Shown: positions 30,860 to 43,782, numbered from the stretch's first letter. The stretch: 64,000 bases of DNA from Rapana venosa (GCA_028751875.1 CM054167.1:20264412-20328411), one strand, 5' to 3'. Numbers and translations are program-made. Notes: generated by a model not told the origin, from the sequence alone.

Positions 30860-31930
30860 CAACAGCCCAATACACAAATATGACACATTGTTCAATCTAC
30901 ACATATAGGACACATTGTTCAATCTACATATGTAGGACACATTATTCAATCTACACATGTAGGACACATTATTCAATCTACACATATAGGACACATTATT
31001 CAATCTACACCTGTAGGACACGTTATTCAATCTACACATGTAGGACACATTGTTCAATCTACACATAATACAGGACACATTATTCAATCTACACATATAG
31101 GATACATTATACAACCTACACGTGTAGGACACGTTATTCAATCTACACATGTAGGGCACATTATTCAATCTACACAAATAGGACACATAATTCAATCTAC
31201 ACAAATAGGACACATTATTCAATCTACACATGTAGGACACATTATTCAATCTACACATGTAGGACACATTATTCAATGTACACATATATGACACATTATT
31301 CAATCTACACATATAGGACACATTATTCAATCTACACAAACAGGACACATTATTCAATCTACACATGAAGAACACATTATTCAATCTACACAAACAGGAC
31401 ACATTATTCAATCTACACATATAGGACACATTATTCAATCTACACATAATATAGGACACATTATTCAATCTACACATATAGGGCACAACACTATTCAATT
31501 TACAACATAATATAGGACACATTCAATCTACACATATAGGACGCATTACTACACAAATATGACACCACATTGTTCAATTTACACTTAATTATAGGACACA
31601 TTATCCAATCTACACATATAGGACACATTATTCAATCTACACATGTAGGACACATTATTCAATCTACACAAATAGGACACATTATTCAATCTACACATGT
31701 AGGACACATTATTCAATTTACACAAATAAGACACATTATTCAATCTATACATGTAGGATACATTATTCAATCTACGCAATAGGACACATTATTTCAATCT
31801 ACACAAACATGACACGTATTATTCAATCTTTACAGATCGGACATATAATTGTGAGTATATATAAAATATATAAAAGTGAGTGAGTGATACAAATAGGACA
31901 CATTATTCAATCTACACAAATAGGAAACAT
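30860..31930. repeat. Satellite of 27-bp units
   Basis: About 38 copies of 'cacattattcaatctacaca' plus 'tgtagga'. Variants are 'atatagga' and 'aatagga', and a few longer units have 'ataat' insertions. The unit is nine codons, so the minus strand reads as a 232-codon CRLNNVSYM repeat (30824-31522). There is no signal peptide, splice site or other protein feature. Confidence 0.95.
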
Positions 31931-32124
31931 TATTAAATCCTCGTGCGTGAGTTTTTGTTGTTCTTGTGTTGTTGTTGTTGTTGTTGTTGTTGACTTTTTC
32001 AGTATTATCCCCATTTAAAAGAAGAAGAAAAAACAAAACATGTCCTTAACAACGCTAAATCCGGAGCTAGTCAGTATTCAATTGGCCAACAGTTGTGCTC
32101 TCCTTACTGTTTTGTAACATACCA

Positions 32125-32320
32125 GTAGGGTAGCCAGATTCCGACTTCGGGGATGATGATAGTGTAAGCACACGACACCAGTGTGTAATTATTGTTTAGT
32201 GTGGGGTTTTTATTTAGAATTTTCTTATCTAATCCTACCAGCACACAATGACCTACTCTTCTCAAAGGCGAGACGGGTTTAATATATTGTGTGTGCAATA
32301 TGTTCTGTTGGATGTTCAAA
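32125..32320 (-). mobile_element. SINE-A with tail B, 5'-truncated
   Basis: Tail B ('gattccgacttcggggatga', 'acacgacaccagtgtg') followed by the 'cacacaatgacctactcttc' block on the minus strand. Confidence 0.7.
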
Positions 32321-32329
32321 ACGAGCCAA

Positions 32330-32722
<393 letters not shown>

Positions 32723-32737
32723 ACACACACCGCACAG

Positions 32738-32819
<82 letters not shown>

Positions 32820-32957
32820 AGACAGACGGATAGACAGACAGAGAGACAGAGACAAAGAGGCAGAGAGAGACAGACACAGACAGAGACAGACAGAGATGCG
32901 AATCCCTCAACGTTGTGAAATCTTAGAATGAATACTGAAACTAAAACACAACCAACC

Positions 32958-33030
<73 letters not shown>
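32738..33030. repeat. (GA)n and (CA)n microsatellites
   Basis: Interrupted (GA)n at 32738-32818 with GACA steps after it, and (CA)n at 32960-33029. Confidence 0.97.
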
Positions 33031-33032
<2 letters not shown>

Positions 33033-33144
33033 GGCCTACAGAACACTAACATAATAAATAGTCATGAGTAAGGAGATTTTTTTCCTTGTGCATACTATAC
33101 TCAACCCTTGTCTACAAGAAGGTTACAGTCCTACAACAGTGAAA

Positions 33145-33305
33145 CGCACACGTTAAATCCTGGTCCGGTTTTTTGTAAGAGTAGGCCATTGTGTGCCGGT
33201 GGGAACAGATGACAGAATTTACAAAACCGCATGCACACGGGGATTGGATGTAAAAAGAAAGCACATGAGTGCTTATTCCATTATCCTCGATATGAAAGAA
33301 TAAAC
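33145..33305 (+). mobile_element. SINE-A with tail A, 5'-truncated
   Basis: 'cgcacacgttaaatcctggt' to 'cctcgatatgaaagaataaa'. Confidence 0.85.
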
Positions 33306-33329
33306 AAACAAACAAACCAAAAAGGGTAA

Positions 33330-33480
33330 TAGGGCATTAGCAGGTCTGAACCTAAGGTGATCTGGAAGATTGTAAAAAAAAAAATCTAATTGGTGCCACT
33401 GAGATTCGAACATAACGATGTCAGAGCGATCTGTGGCCAATGATTAGGATTTCCAATCCATCGCCTTACCGACACAGGTG
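33330..33480 (-). mobile_element. SINE-C head fragment, diverged
   Basis: Contains the reverse of a B-box-like segment ('ctgagattcgaacataacga') and 'attgtaaaaaaaaaaatc', as in the SINE-C 5' half. The A-box region is altered. Confidence 0.5.
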
Positions 33481-33604
33481 CTTAGCATGTCAAAGGTTTG
33501 TACCTACGTAAACAAAAGGTTGCTACTGAAGTCAATCTGCAGTACCTATCATTGATCTATACTCTTCACCTGATCCTTTTTTTTAAAAAACAACTTCACC
33601 TGAT

Positions 33605-33735
33605 CAATAATAGAGATAAACAGCCAAGGTCGGAAGTGTGTGGTGGTTCGATCCCCGTTTGAGCCAAAAACTCCCCCCCCCCCCCCCCCCCCCCCCCCCC
33701 CATCTATTAGACCATGAGTGGTGGTATGGGTGCTA

Positions 33736-33766
<31 letters not shown>

Positions 33767-34030
33767 CGTGTTTTACACAAAATTTATTTAGCGGTAAAAA
33801 AAACCCCACGGCAACAAGAGAGTTGTCCCTGGCAAAATTCTGTAGCAACCCCCCCCCCCCCCCCCACCCGCCCAACCCACTCTGATAGGGAAACAATACA
33901 GTTGCAGACAGGAAAAGAAAAAAAAATAATGGGTGGCGCTGCTCTTGTGGCGACGCGCTCTCCCCGGGGAGAGCGGCCCGAATTTCACGCAGAGAAATCT
34001 GTCGTGACTTAAAAGTAGTATGAAAATGAA
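33605..34030 (+). mobile_element. SINE-E, near full length
   Basis: B-box-like 'ggttcgatcccc' and a 29-base C run (33673-33701), then the central domain ('tctttcggatgagacgataa'). The SINE-E body follows ('gagagttgtccctggcaaaa', 'ggtggcgctgctcttgtggc', 'gagagcggcccgaatttcac'). The body is shared with 50281-50560. Confidence 0.8.
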
Positions 34031-34576
34031 AATGAAAAATGAAAACAGATTTTCCACGGCTTACTGGCGAAAGCAACTGCCTTTTTTTTTTCAGTTTTGC
34101 CCTTTTTAAAAAAATAAACAAAAATAAACACAGGAACAGCCTACTGTATAACATGATAATAACTATGGTCTCAGTTGTCCAACTATTTGTAGGCACATCT
34201 ACCACCATCATCACCACCACCCTCCCTTCGTCGCCCCCCCCCCCCCCCCCCCCTCCCTACAACAACAATAATAACAACAGTCATCCTTACGCACAAAAGT
34301 AACTGTTCAAAACACGATCTTAGTGAACAACGATCTCTTCACTCAAGACTCAAAGACTACTTTAAAGGTCTCAACTAGAGAAATTATGAGTGGCGTTTTA
34401 AAATTGTAATTACACAGCATGCATCATTATTAAACAATACATATAGTAGGCTACAGACACCCCGCTAGCAGAGGTTTAGCGTTATTGGGTGATGGTTGGT
34501 TTAGTGGTGCCGTTCCTAAATGGGACAACTCCCGCTGGGGCTTTACTACAATCAAACCAAACCAGCAGAATTTTGA
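34031..34576. other. Non-coding, nothing recognised
   Basis: C run at 34236-34252, otherwise unique-looking sequence. Confidence 0.45.
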
Positions 34577-34850
34577 AACAGAAGGAGGAGGAGAAGGAAA
34601 AGGAAAAGTAGGAGAAGGAAGAGAGGGAAGAAGAGGTTGAGAAGAAGGAGAAGAAGAGGAAGGGGGAGAAAGAGAAGGAGAGGCAGGAGGAGAAAGAGGA
34701 AAAAGGAGGAGGAGATGAAGGGGGAGAGGGAGGAGGAGATGACGGAAGAGAAGAAGGAGGAGGAAAAGAAGGCGGAGAAGGAGGAAGAGAAGAAGGAGAA
34801 AGAGGAAGAGAGGTGAGAAGAATAAGGAGGAGAAGAAACAATGTGAAGTG
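34577..34850. repeat. Polypurine (GGA/GAA) tract
   Basis: About 270 bases of almost pure purine on the plus strand. Confidence 0.95.
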
Positions 34851-35009
34851 ACATACCTCCATTTTGCAGGTTGCCTGCCTATGGTGAAAGCGAAATGACA
34901 AAATCGGACCGGGCAGTTCACCGAAAAAAACACCCCAAAACCCACATGTGATTTTCATGCTACACTCAAAACTGAAGGTTTGGAAGCCACCTATTCCCCC
35001 CCCCCCCCC

Positions 35010-35043
<34 letters not shown>

Positions 35044-35816
35044 CACTCTGTGCTTCTTTGCTTTCTCTCTCTCCCTATGGCATTTTTATTGCTCTCCCCT
35101 CTTTCTCTCCCGCCTTCCTTATTTTTGAAGGTTTTTTTTTTTGTTAAAAAAATCGTTTGTGTTTTTAATGTGCTTATTTTCTCGGCCTTGTGTTTAAATT
35201 ATGTCATTGTGATGATGTTTAATATTTTTTCTTTCCTTCCGTTTTTCGTTTGTTTCACAACTTTTTTCGATTTTTTAAAAATTTTATTTTTTGGTAAACT
35301 AATTTCCATATCACATGTTTTTTTGGGTATTGATATTACTGCGCGATTAACTCCCTTTCAGATCAGTGTTTATTTGTTTGCTTTTTATCACTATCATAAA
35401 TGCTCCTTGAATGAAGGCTGATTGTAAAAAAAAAAATCATGTGTGATTACCCCCATCCCCAAAAATCTCTCTCTCTCTCTCTTTTAGAAAATGTCAGACA
35501 GAATGAGAATGACATACCTGTAAAATACAGTAGACAGCCTAATTTATTTAGACTCTGCTTACTCATGGCGTCAAGTCATCCTGATATCGCACGCAGCCTG
35601 GCTTTATATTTGTGTAAAGCCTTTAGAATAAGAGATACCTTGGTTTCTTAAGTCATATTTTTTGTAACTGATTTTTGTTGTGGTGATTGTTGTTATACAA
35701 TAACATTTTGTTTTTGTGCCGTTTCCTTATTTTTCTCACTAAAATACTAAGCAGTTCGGCAACCCCTTTCTTGTATGGGCTATGGCCTTTTTGTGAAGTT
35801 TTGTTCGAGTTCGAAC

Positions 35817-35850
<34 letters not shown>

Positions 35851-36007
35851 AGGTGAGGGGGTGTTGAACAATGAACAATGGTCGTGATTTCTGTGAAGGA
35901 AATCTGAAGTTGGTTTTAACATTGTTTATAAATTCAATATACATACATCATAAGCAGACAACAACAACACAGCAGCAGGGGAAAGGCATCAACCTACATC
36001 TGTTGTT
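34851..36007. other. Non-coding, T-rich
   Basis: Short CT/CA runs at 35000-35045, 35466-35483 and 35820-35848, with T-rich sequence between. No domain-bearing frame is seen on either strand. Confidence 0.5.
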
Positions 36008-36210
36008 GTTGTTGTTGTTGTTGTTGTGCGTTCCCCAGCTTTACACCCTGGGGGTCACTCAGATCATGCACTCTGACTCACTCATCATCCCACCTGGGAA
36101 TCACCGTGAGATTGAAATTGCACACTACTGAATGAGAAGTTTGCGTGTATGACTGTTTTCAAGGACCTCGCCATACAGGCAGCCATACTCCCGACTTCAG
36201 AGGAAGCTAC
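36008..36210 (-). mobile_element. Rep-G, copy 2
   Basis: Inverted copy of 5886-6078. It starts next to (GTT)n (36000-36028) and ends 'gccatactcccgacttcaga'. Confidence 0.65.
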
Positions 36211-36338
36211 ATCTGAAGTTGTGGGCTGGGGTCACCACTGTCTTTGTCTGTTGAAGGAAATCCTGGGACAGAGCAGGACAGGACAGGAGGAGGGAATGGT
36301 TGGCTCTTTCATGTCCACTTGCCGGAGACAGACAGACG

Positions 36339-36373
<35 letters not shown>

Positions 36374-36453
36374 TGCATGGATTAAGTTTCAGCGCAATGC
36401 AGCAGTGAGGCCGTGTGCAGTTATTGAATTATTGTTTTTAAAAATTTATTTTA

Positions 36454-36790
36454 TTCTTTTATATCGAGAATAATGGAATAAGCACTCATGTGCTTTTTTT
36501 ACATCCAGTCCCCGAGTGTATGCGATTTTTTAAATTGTGTCATCTGTACCCCCCGGCACACAATGGCCTACTCTTACGAAAAGCGAACAGGATTTAACGT
36601 GTGCGCAAGATGTTCTGCGTGCGTTCGCACACGGGGCCTCGGTTTATAGTCTCATCCGAAGGACTTTTGGGAGAGTGGAGTCTGCACTGATGGATGTTAA
36701 CTCCAGGGGAAAATATCCCCTTGAACGGGAATCGAACCCGGGTCGTCAGATTGCGAGCGCAATGTTCTGACCACTAGGCTGTCCAGTCCC
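36454..36790 (-). mobile_element. SINE-A with tail A, full length
   Basis: Minus-strand head 'actggacagcctagtggtca', B box 'acccgggttcgattcccg', central domain and tail A ending at 36454. Confidence 0.92.
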
Positions 36791-36829
36791 GTCATTTTCG
36801 TTCCTCGGCAACGATTCCTTGGTTTCCGG

Positions 36830-36926
36830 CATGGTGAGATGTCGCGTGTGTGACCCTATACCCACAGTATTGATAAGAGGTAGCCGTATTCCCTCTTCCA
36901 GGATGATGTCTAAACAGACCAGTGTG

Positions 36927-36990
<64 letters not shown>

Positions 36991-37488
36991 TGTGCATGTG
37001 TGTGTGTGTGCATGTGTGTGTGGTGTGTGTGTGTGTGTGTGTGTGCGTGTGTGTGGTGTGTGTGTGTGTGTGCATGTGTGTGTGTGCGTGTGTGTGTGCA
37101 TGCGTGTGTGTGTGTGCATGTGTATGCGTGTGCATGTGTGTGTGTGCATGTGTGTGTGTGAGTATGTGTGTGTATATGTGTGTGTGTGTCTGTTTTGTTT
37201 GTTTTGTTTTGTCAGCCGTTCCTGAGGCACGCAATGGCCTACTTTTTTAAAAAGTGGAACAGGTTTTAACGTGTGCACAAGATGTTCTGCGTGTGTTTGC
37301 ACACGGGACCTCGGTTTATTACAGTCTCTCTCATCCGACAGACTTTCAGGGGAGTGGAGTCAGTACTGATGCTAGCTCCACAGGAAAAATCCTCTCGAGC
37401 GGACGCCTCTGGGGTACGGGTGGCTCGAACACGGGCCGTCTGATTGTCGAGGACAACGTTCTAACCACTAGGCTATCCCAGCCCCCAA
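36830..37488 (-). mobile_element. SINE-A with tail B, split by a large (TG)n expansion
   Basis: Tail B lies at 36830-36925 ('aggtagccgtattccctctt', 'gatgatgtctaaacagacca'). The core and head are at 37208-37488 ('aagatgttctgcgtgtgttt', ending 'ccactaggctatcccagccc'). A 270-base TG tract with CATG interruptions (36926-37192) sits between them, where intact copies have only 'gtgtgcatg'. Confidence 0.8.
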
Positions 37489-37617
37489 GAAGTATGATTA
37501 TGATTGTTATCTGTAGCCCCGGCGGACAGGTTCCTGTTTTCCTACACCTTGAAAGATCGACAAAGTCCCAGTTCTGGTCAAATCACTGTCGTGGATGTCA
37601 ACGTTACACCTCAATGA

Positions 37618-37965
37618 AAGACTGAAGAAGAAGGGCGAGCAGAAGAAGGGCAAGAAGAAGAAGGAGGAGGAGGAGGAGGAGGAGGAGGGGGAGGAGGAGA
37701 AGAAGAAGAAGAAGAAGAAGGAGGAGGAGGAGGAGGAGGGGGAGGAGGAGGAGGAGGAGGAGAAGAAGAAGAAGAAGAAGGAGGAGGAGGAGGAGGAGGA
37801 GAGAAGAAGAAGAAGAAGAAGAAGAGAAGAAGAAGAAGAAAGAAGAAGAAGAAGAAGAAGAAGAAGAATTCCGAAGAAGAAGACGAAGGGCAACAAGAAG
37901 AAGAATTCCGAAGAAGAAGTAAAAGAAAGACGAGAAAACAGAAGAGAGGAAGAAGAAACATAGAT
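37618..37965. repeat. Polypurine (GAA/GGA) tract
   Basis: About 340 bases of GAA and GGA triplets. Frames through it are Lys/Glu on one strand and Ser/Leu on the other and are not genes. Confidence 0.95.
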
Positions 37966-39701
37966 AATTAACTGACAAGAAATGTTTCTGATTACACGCA
38001 AAGTATGCTTATACATACAAAAGCAACTGAGAGGAGCGGGTTTCATGACCAAAAAAATTGCTACATCTTGCTGCCACTACGACAACTGCTACGATTTTAC
38101 ATTTGTCCTGGTCTTTAGTCTATAAAAACAAAGAACCTGGGCACTGACAGTATGATGTGGTCGCAATGGTTAACATGATTGTAGACAAGTCAACTGCCAC
38201 CACACTCCCCCCCCCCCCCCCCTTCCAATATCCTCCTCCACCCCTTCGCGCGAGCGCGCACATACACACACTCTCTCTCTTTGTCTCTCTCTCCCTCCCA
38301 CTCCTCTCTCTTCTCCTCCCTCCCACCTCTCTCCCCTTTCACTTACCCTCACTCTCCTCCTTTTCTCTCCCTCATTCCCCCCCCCTCTCTCCCTCCCTCT
38401 CTCCCTTTCTCTACTTCTCTCTCCCTCCCCCTTCTCTCTCCACTAATAATCCTCCCCGCTGCATTGTGTTTGTTTTCAGGCGGTGAAGTCAGCAACAGCA
38501 GCAGCAATAGCAGAAGCATCAGCAGAACTAGCAGCAGCAGCAGCAACAGTAGCAGCTGTCTGATCATTTCAATGATGCAATGCAAAAGTCTGTGTCTGTC
38601 AGCAAGCAGAGAAACAGGAGACGGGCAGGGTGGCTAGCTGGTGACCCACTACACCTGTTTCAAAGAAAACATCGTCTGCTGCTGCTGGTGGTATTGTGTT
38701 GAGGGAAAGGAAAGGAAGGGAAGGAGGGACACAGACAGGCAGGGAGGAGGAGGGGTTGGGAGTTGGGGTGGGGTGGGGGTGGAGGAGGGGGCGAGTGGAG
38801 GGGGGGGGGGGTGACAGAGGGAGGGAGGTAACCCCCAGAGGTGTCAAAAATTTGAATTGGAAAGGGTGGGGAAAGGGGGAAGATGGGGGGTTACAGCATG
38901 AGGGAAGGAGAAAGGTATAAGGTGTGTGTTTGCCTATAAATGAGGGGGGAAGGAGGGGGGTAGGGGGGGGAAGGAGAGTTAAAGAGGGAAGAGGAAAGGA
39001 GACAGGTAAGAGGCAGTGTTTTTCCCCTGGGTAACTGTAGGTGTGTAAGTAAAGGGTGCAGGGTGTAAAAAGGGAACAGTCACTAGCTACATACCCCCCT
39101 CCACCCCCAACAACAACAACAAAAACCACACACACAAACCAAACCCTCACATCCCCTCCCCAAACCACAACCAAACAACAAAAACAAAAAACCCAACAAC
39201 CTCCCTCCCCCTCCCCAAATAAAATAACCCCAACCAAAAAAACCACACACACACACACATGCACGCACCACACAGAGTAGATCTATCTATCTATATCTAT
39301 CCATCCATCTATCTCTTTCATTCAGTCTCCCATCTTAGGGCCGTCTGGTATCACTTAAAGTGGAAAGACGTTAAAATTGAAGACTTACAACAAATCAAGG
39401 CTGTCACCACTTGTGACCTTAGGTTAAAACCAATTAGGTCAAATGTGTGTGTGTGTGCGTTTGTGTGTGTGTTTGTGTGTGTGTGCGTTTGTGTGTGTGT
39501 GCGCGCACGCACTCGGGTGTGCACACACAAGCACACACATGCATGAGCCCATGCTTGCATGTATGTGGATTAAGAATGGGATTTTGTTTCAATCTTTCAA
39601 GGCCAACCTAAGTACAGACCTTTTTGAGTGATATATTTTTCGTTCCTGGGTGAGATTTGTGTGCATGCAACCATTCCCCCCCCACCTCCACCATTTAGGT
39701 A

Positions 39702-39732
<31 letters not shown>

Positions 39733-39764
39733 CATTTGGACTTGTTAGAACTAGTACTTGCTAT
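37966..39764. other. Non-coding, pyrimidine- and purine-skewed
   Basis: CT-rich at 38270-38450, (CAG)n-like at 38493-38560, G-rich at 38700-39020, CA-rich at 39090-39260 and TG-rich at 39445-39530. No gene is recognised. Confidence 0.55.
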
Positions 39765-39860
39765 TGGTTGCATGACTATGTAAGAATGGGTTGAGTGCAA
39801 GCGCTTTGATTTCTCTGTGCAAGATACAGCGCTATATAAATTCCATTTATTATTATTCCA
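39765..39860 (+). mobile_element. 3' tail of the CR1/L2-like LINE, solo copy
   Basis: Matches 5030-5120: 'ttgagtgcaagcgctttgat', then 'gcaagatacagcgctatata' and 'aattccatttattattatt'. Only the last 95 bases are present, as expected from severe 5' truncation. Confidence 0.85.
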
Positions 39861-40049
39861 ACTTAGGGGATATAAAAATACTGTAATGCACATGATCACA
39901 ATAGGCAGGTCAGGCCTTGTATGTAGGTTGTGCAATCTTTGGGTAGGTTGGAAAACACCACCATAGTCAGCACCTCTGCACTGCTTTGACTACGTTAAGG
40001 GGGAAATATTGATCAATGTGGGGAGTGGAAATACTTATGAAGGAAGGTG

Positions 40050-40300
40050 ACAGGACGGTTAAGACGCTCACCTGCCTAACAAGTAAACTGCGAGATTCTG
40101 GGTTTGATTCCCAGCCTTGCCTTTTATTCCCAGTTTGATGAGAAAACCAAACTCAAATGTCAAAGTTTTTTGGATGAGACTATAAACTGAGGCCCTGTGT
40201 GCAAATGCACTCGGAACATCTTGCGTACACATTAAAAACCGTTTCACTTTAAGGAAGAGTAGGCCATTTTGTGCTGGTAGCAACGGATGACAATTTATAA
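40050..40300 (+). mobile_element. SINE with a different tRNA-like head joined to the SINE-A 3' half
   Basis: Head 'acggttaagacgctcacctg', B box 'gggtttgattccc', then 'ttttggatgagactataaac' and 'agtaggccattttgtgctgg' as in SINE-A. A similar head-proximal body ('cccagtttgacaggaaaatc') is seen at 49590. Confidence 0.65.
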
Positions 40301-40344
40301 AAAAAAACCCAAAAAACTCACATATATGTCATTTTAGTCACCAA

Positions 40345-40700
40345 CTCTGAGCCACCACTGAGGTGCCTATTTGTGGGAATTTTGCCCCTGGAGTTAACAT
40401 CAGTACCAACTCCACTCCCCTGAAAGTCCTTTGGACGAGACTATAAACAGAAGCCTAGTGTGCAAATGCAATCAGAAAATCCTAAAACCCATGTCAGAAA
40501 TCTGTTCTGTCTTTCAGAAGAGTAGGTCATTTCATGCTTGTAGGAACAAATGACAAAAGTAAAAAAAACAAAGCAAAAAAACCCCAATATACACACCCAG
40601 GTGTCATGTTTAGACATCTTCCCCAGAGACAGAACATGACTTCCTTACTTGTGAGTAAGCAGTCACATACACAAAATCTCACCACTGGTGAACTTTGCCA
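40345..40700 (+). mobile_element. SINE-A with tail B
   Basis: From 'gagccaccactgaggtgcc' through 'ggagttaacatcagtaccaa' and the central domain to a diverged tail B ('gtcatgtttagacatcttcc', 'aatctcaccactggtgaac'). Confidence 0.75.
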
Positions 40701-40783
40701 ACAAAACAAACAAAAAAACAAACCCCAACCAAACAAAAACAAAAAAAAAGGAAAACACACACACAGAGCTTTCTTTCAAATGT

Positions 40784-40817
<34 letters not shown>

Positions 40818-40859
40818 CAGAACACAATGAATCAGGTTGGATTTATTTCCAATCCTAGA

Positions 40860-43500
40860 AAGGCACTTTCTTGTGTGCGCACATGGTGAGCATTTATACA
40901 AAAATGGGCAGAACCTGACTTCAATAAATAAGAATAACAACAATGCCACCACTTCCTGAGTACTTAGCATCGGGTGACATGTCCACACGACCAGCAGCCG
41001 GCAAGAAAACAGAAGACAGACAGACGACCAACAGAACCCTCTGTTCACAAGCAGCTTCAGGGCCCTTCTACTAGAAAAGAATTCAACAAAAATTGAACCT
41101 GAACCGAAAGACAACTACAGAAAAAAAAGGTATATTTGCTGAAATGTAAAATTAATCAAAGTGTAGAATTTTTGGCACTTGTAGTATTACTTACACATTC
41201 TGAACAAGCATGAAAGTGTACACTTATCAGGAAAAAAAGACCTAAGGGAGTAAAGTAAAACGAAAAATAACACAAACTAAACCAAAACAGCCCCACAATT
41301 TGACACACAGACGTGTAGCCTGGACTGGTCTAACAATTTCCTTTTTGAAAGAAAAGCAAAAACAAAAGAAGTGTATGAACATTTTGTTTGAGATCAAAAC
41401 TACCTTTATTGTCCAAATGAGAAAAAAAAACCAAAACAGAGGACAGGATACAACACTCAAAAAGTGTCTACAAGAAGAGAACACAATCACATGTAACTCG
41501 CACATGAGACACAATCTTATAAAACTAAAGATCCGACGGAAGAGCGAAAGGCTGTAGAGCACTGGAAATGAATCAAGATACTTGCCAGTGACATCATCAT
41601 TACAATCAGTTTTGACTTTCTTTTTCAAGAGCACATTCAGTTTGCTTTAGACCACTTGTAGCAAACTAACGGCCCTGAAAGCAACACCTTCCCTTTACGT
41701 GAAAAGATCAGTGACCCCTTAGCGCCACTGTGCCCACAGCAAGTTCTGCATGTGTCACCATGTTCAGGCAGTAAACAGGTTAAGTAAGGGGGAGGTAGGG
41801 TCCTGATCCCAGTGCCATCCAACGCATCTGCCATGTCTTGAAGTTGGAGATGAGCAGAGGACTTGACTCACAACCCTGTCTCAAAGCCTTGTCACTGAAA
41901 TGGCTACAACACCACCACCAACAACAACAAACCTGAAGACTTCTCTGGGTGTGGCAGTTTTTCAGACACTTTAGAAGCTGGATGTCATGGTTGCTCTGTT
42001 ATACCAGTACACACTGCACAGCCACACACTTCCCTTCAGACAGAAAAAAAACACCAAACCAAACCAAAACAAACAAACAAACACTCTGCTGATACCACAA
42101 ACCCACGAGCTGCAGAACAGTCCTCAAGAATGTCTCTACAATAAAGGTTCACCATAGGGACTGCTGGGTAAAATGCAAAAAATCATCCGTTTAAAATAGA
42201 CACTGGGACTTCAAGGTTAAACACAGAGGGGTAAATACGGTGGCAATGCTGGTGGGACTTGATATATATATATATAAAAAGGTTTAAAAAAAATACCTGA
42301 GCAATACTATGTACTTTGATTGATAGAAAAACAAAACTTCCAAAAAGAAAAAAACCCAAACAAACAAGGGAAGAAAAACTTTTAAACACATGCTTTTGAG
42401 CATGAACAGAACATTGTGAATTGAGTGGGTTAAATCGTGCATGAGCATGCTCATATTGTAAGTGAATGCAACTCCAAATGTATGTCAGCTGTGCATGCCA
42501 ATGACTATGCGTGCATGCATAATAAATCAATGTTTACCAATAAAAACGCATAGGGATACTGAAGAACAGTACCTACCTGTATGTACACGTAGTATATATA
42601 TTCTGAACAAAGCTAAGTGGGTGAAGCTGTCTCCACACAGTGACCAAAAACCCAACTGAACTGACAGGACTTGTTATATATATGGTGAGCTTGTTGTGTG
42701 GGGCAGGACAGCCCAGTAGTGGCCTCACTGCACACGTCAGATTGCAAAGTGTGTTGTGTTTTGATTTGAACTGCATGTCATCATCTGTTAAGATATTTCT
42801 TTTGAGATTTTACAGATTTAATATGGTAATGCTATTTTCTCTTTTCATTTTTATTGGTGGTGCATGCTCAGATTGGAGCATTTTTGGGAGTGTATTGGAT
42901 GCCTGTCTTTTCAAATTTTCTTTGGCATGGTATGTTTCTATTTGAATCGAGGTCTTCTATTGTGTGTACTATTCTTTTCAATTTCATTTTTATGCATACT
43001 GCATGTTGGGATTTCTGTTCCTGCTTAACGCTACCCCCCCCCCCCCCCCCCCCCCCACCACAAACCCCCCTTTCTTTAAATGATGGGTAATGAATGTTCA
43101 GTTTGGAGTGACTGCATTTTTGTTGATCTGTCTTCCATGCTAAGTTTGGAATTCGATTCTCTGTGAGTATGTAAAACCTGTTCATTTTGGGACTGTTTCC
43201 TGACAAGTGTCTTGAGCAACTGATCAAATCAGGTGGCAGAACATATCCAGAACATGTTTTGATGGAACCTCTGAATATGAGAATTAACATCAAAACAGGA
43301 AAAATGAAAAAAAACCCAAACAACCAACCCACTAAACAGAAGAAAACCCCCAACCAACCCAAACTACAGTAATTTCAAGCACTACACAATGATATGACAA
43401 TGATATCTGCATATTGTTTTCCCCACCTACTCTCATAATAAATGGTACTTTGGTAAATTGTCAAATTTTAAAAAGGTACAATGTTTACTAGTTTTCAAAA
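40860..43500. other. Non-coding, mostly unique sequence
   Basis: No SINE copy is recognised. Minor simple repeats: (TA)n at 42262-42276 and a C run at 43034-43056. It lies 3' of the RhoGEF and could hold its extended 3' UTR or a gene I cannot recognise. Confidence 0.45.
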
Positions 43501-43504
43501 TTAT

Positions 43505-43526
43505 TGAGAGAGAAAGAGAGAGAGAG

Positions 43527-43617
<91 letters not shown>
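43505..43617. repeat. (GA)n microsatellite
   Basis: About 110 bases of GA with early AAAG interruptions. Confidence 0.97.
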
Positions 43618-43622
<5 letters not shown>

Positions 43623-43742
43623 ACAAACACTACCAAAACCATTTCCTTTAAAATATTTCTTGCCTGGAGTTCTTATCTGTCTGACCAGAGAGAGAAGAAT
43701 GAGCATGAACTTGGCCAGTAGATGTCAGCCGATTTCAAGATG

Positions 43743-43744
43743 TG

Positions 43745-43782
<38 letters not shown>

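Noticed and set aside
33549..34220. 223-codon minus frame
   Set aside because: It spans a SINE-E copy and a poly-C run. The peptide has Gly runs and no domain.
37507..38052. Ser/Leu-rich minus frames and Lys/Glu-rich plus frames
   Set aside because: GAA/GGA simple repeat with no other protein features.
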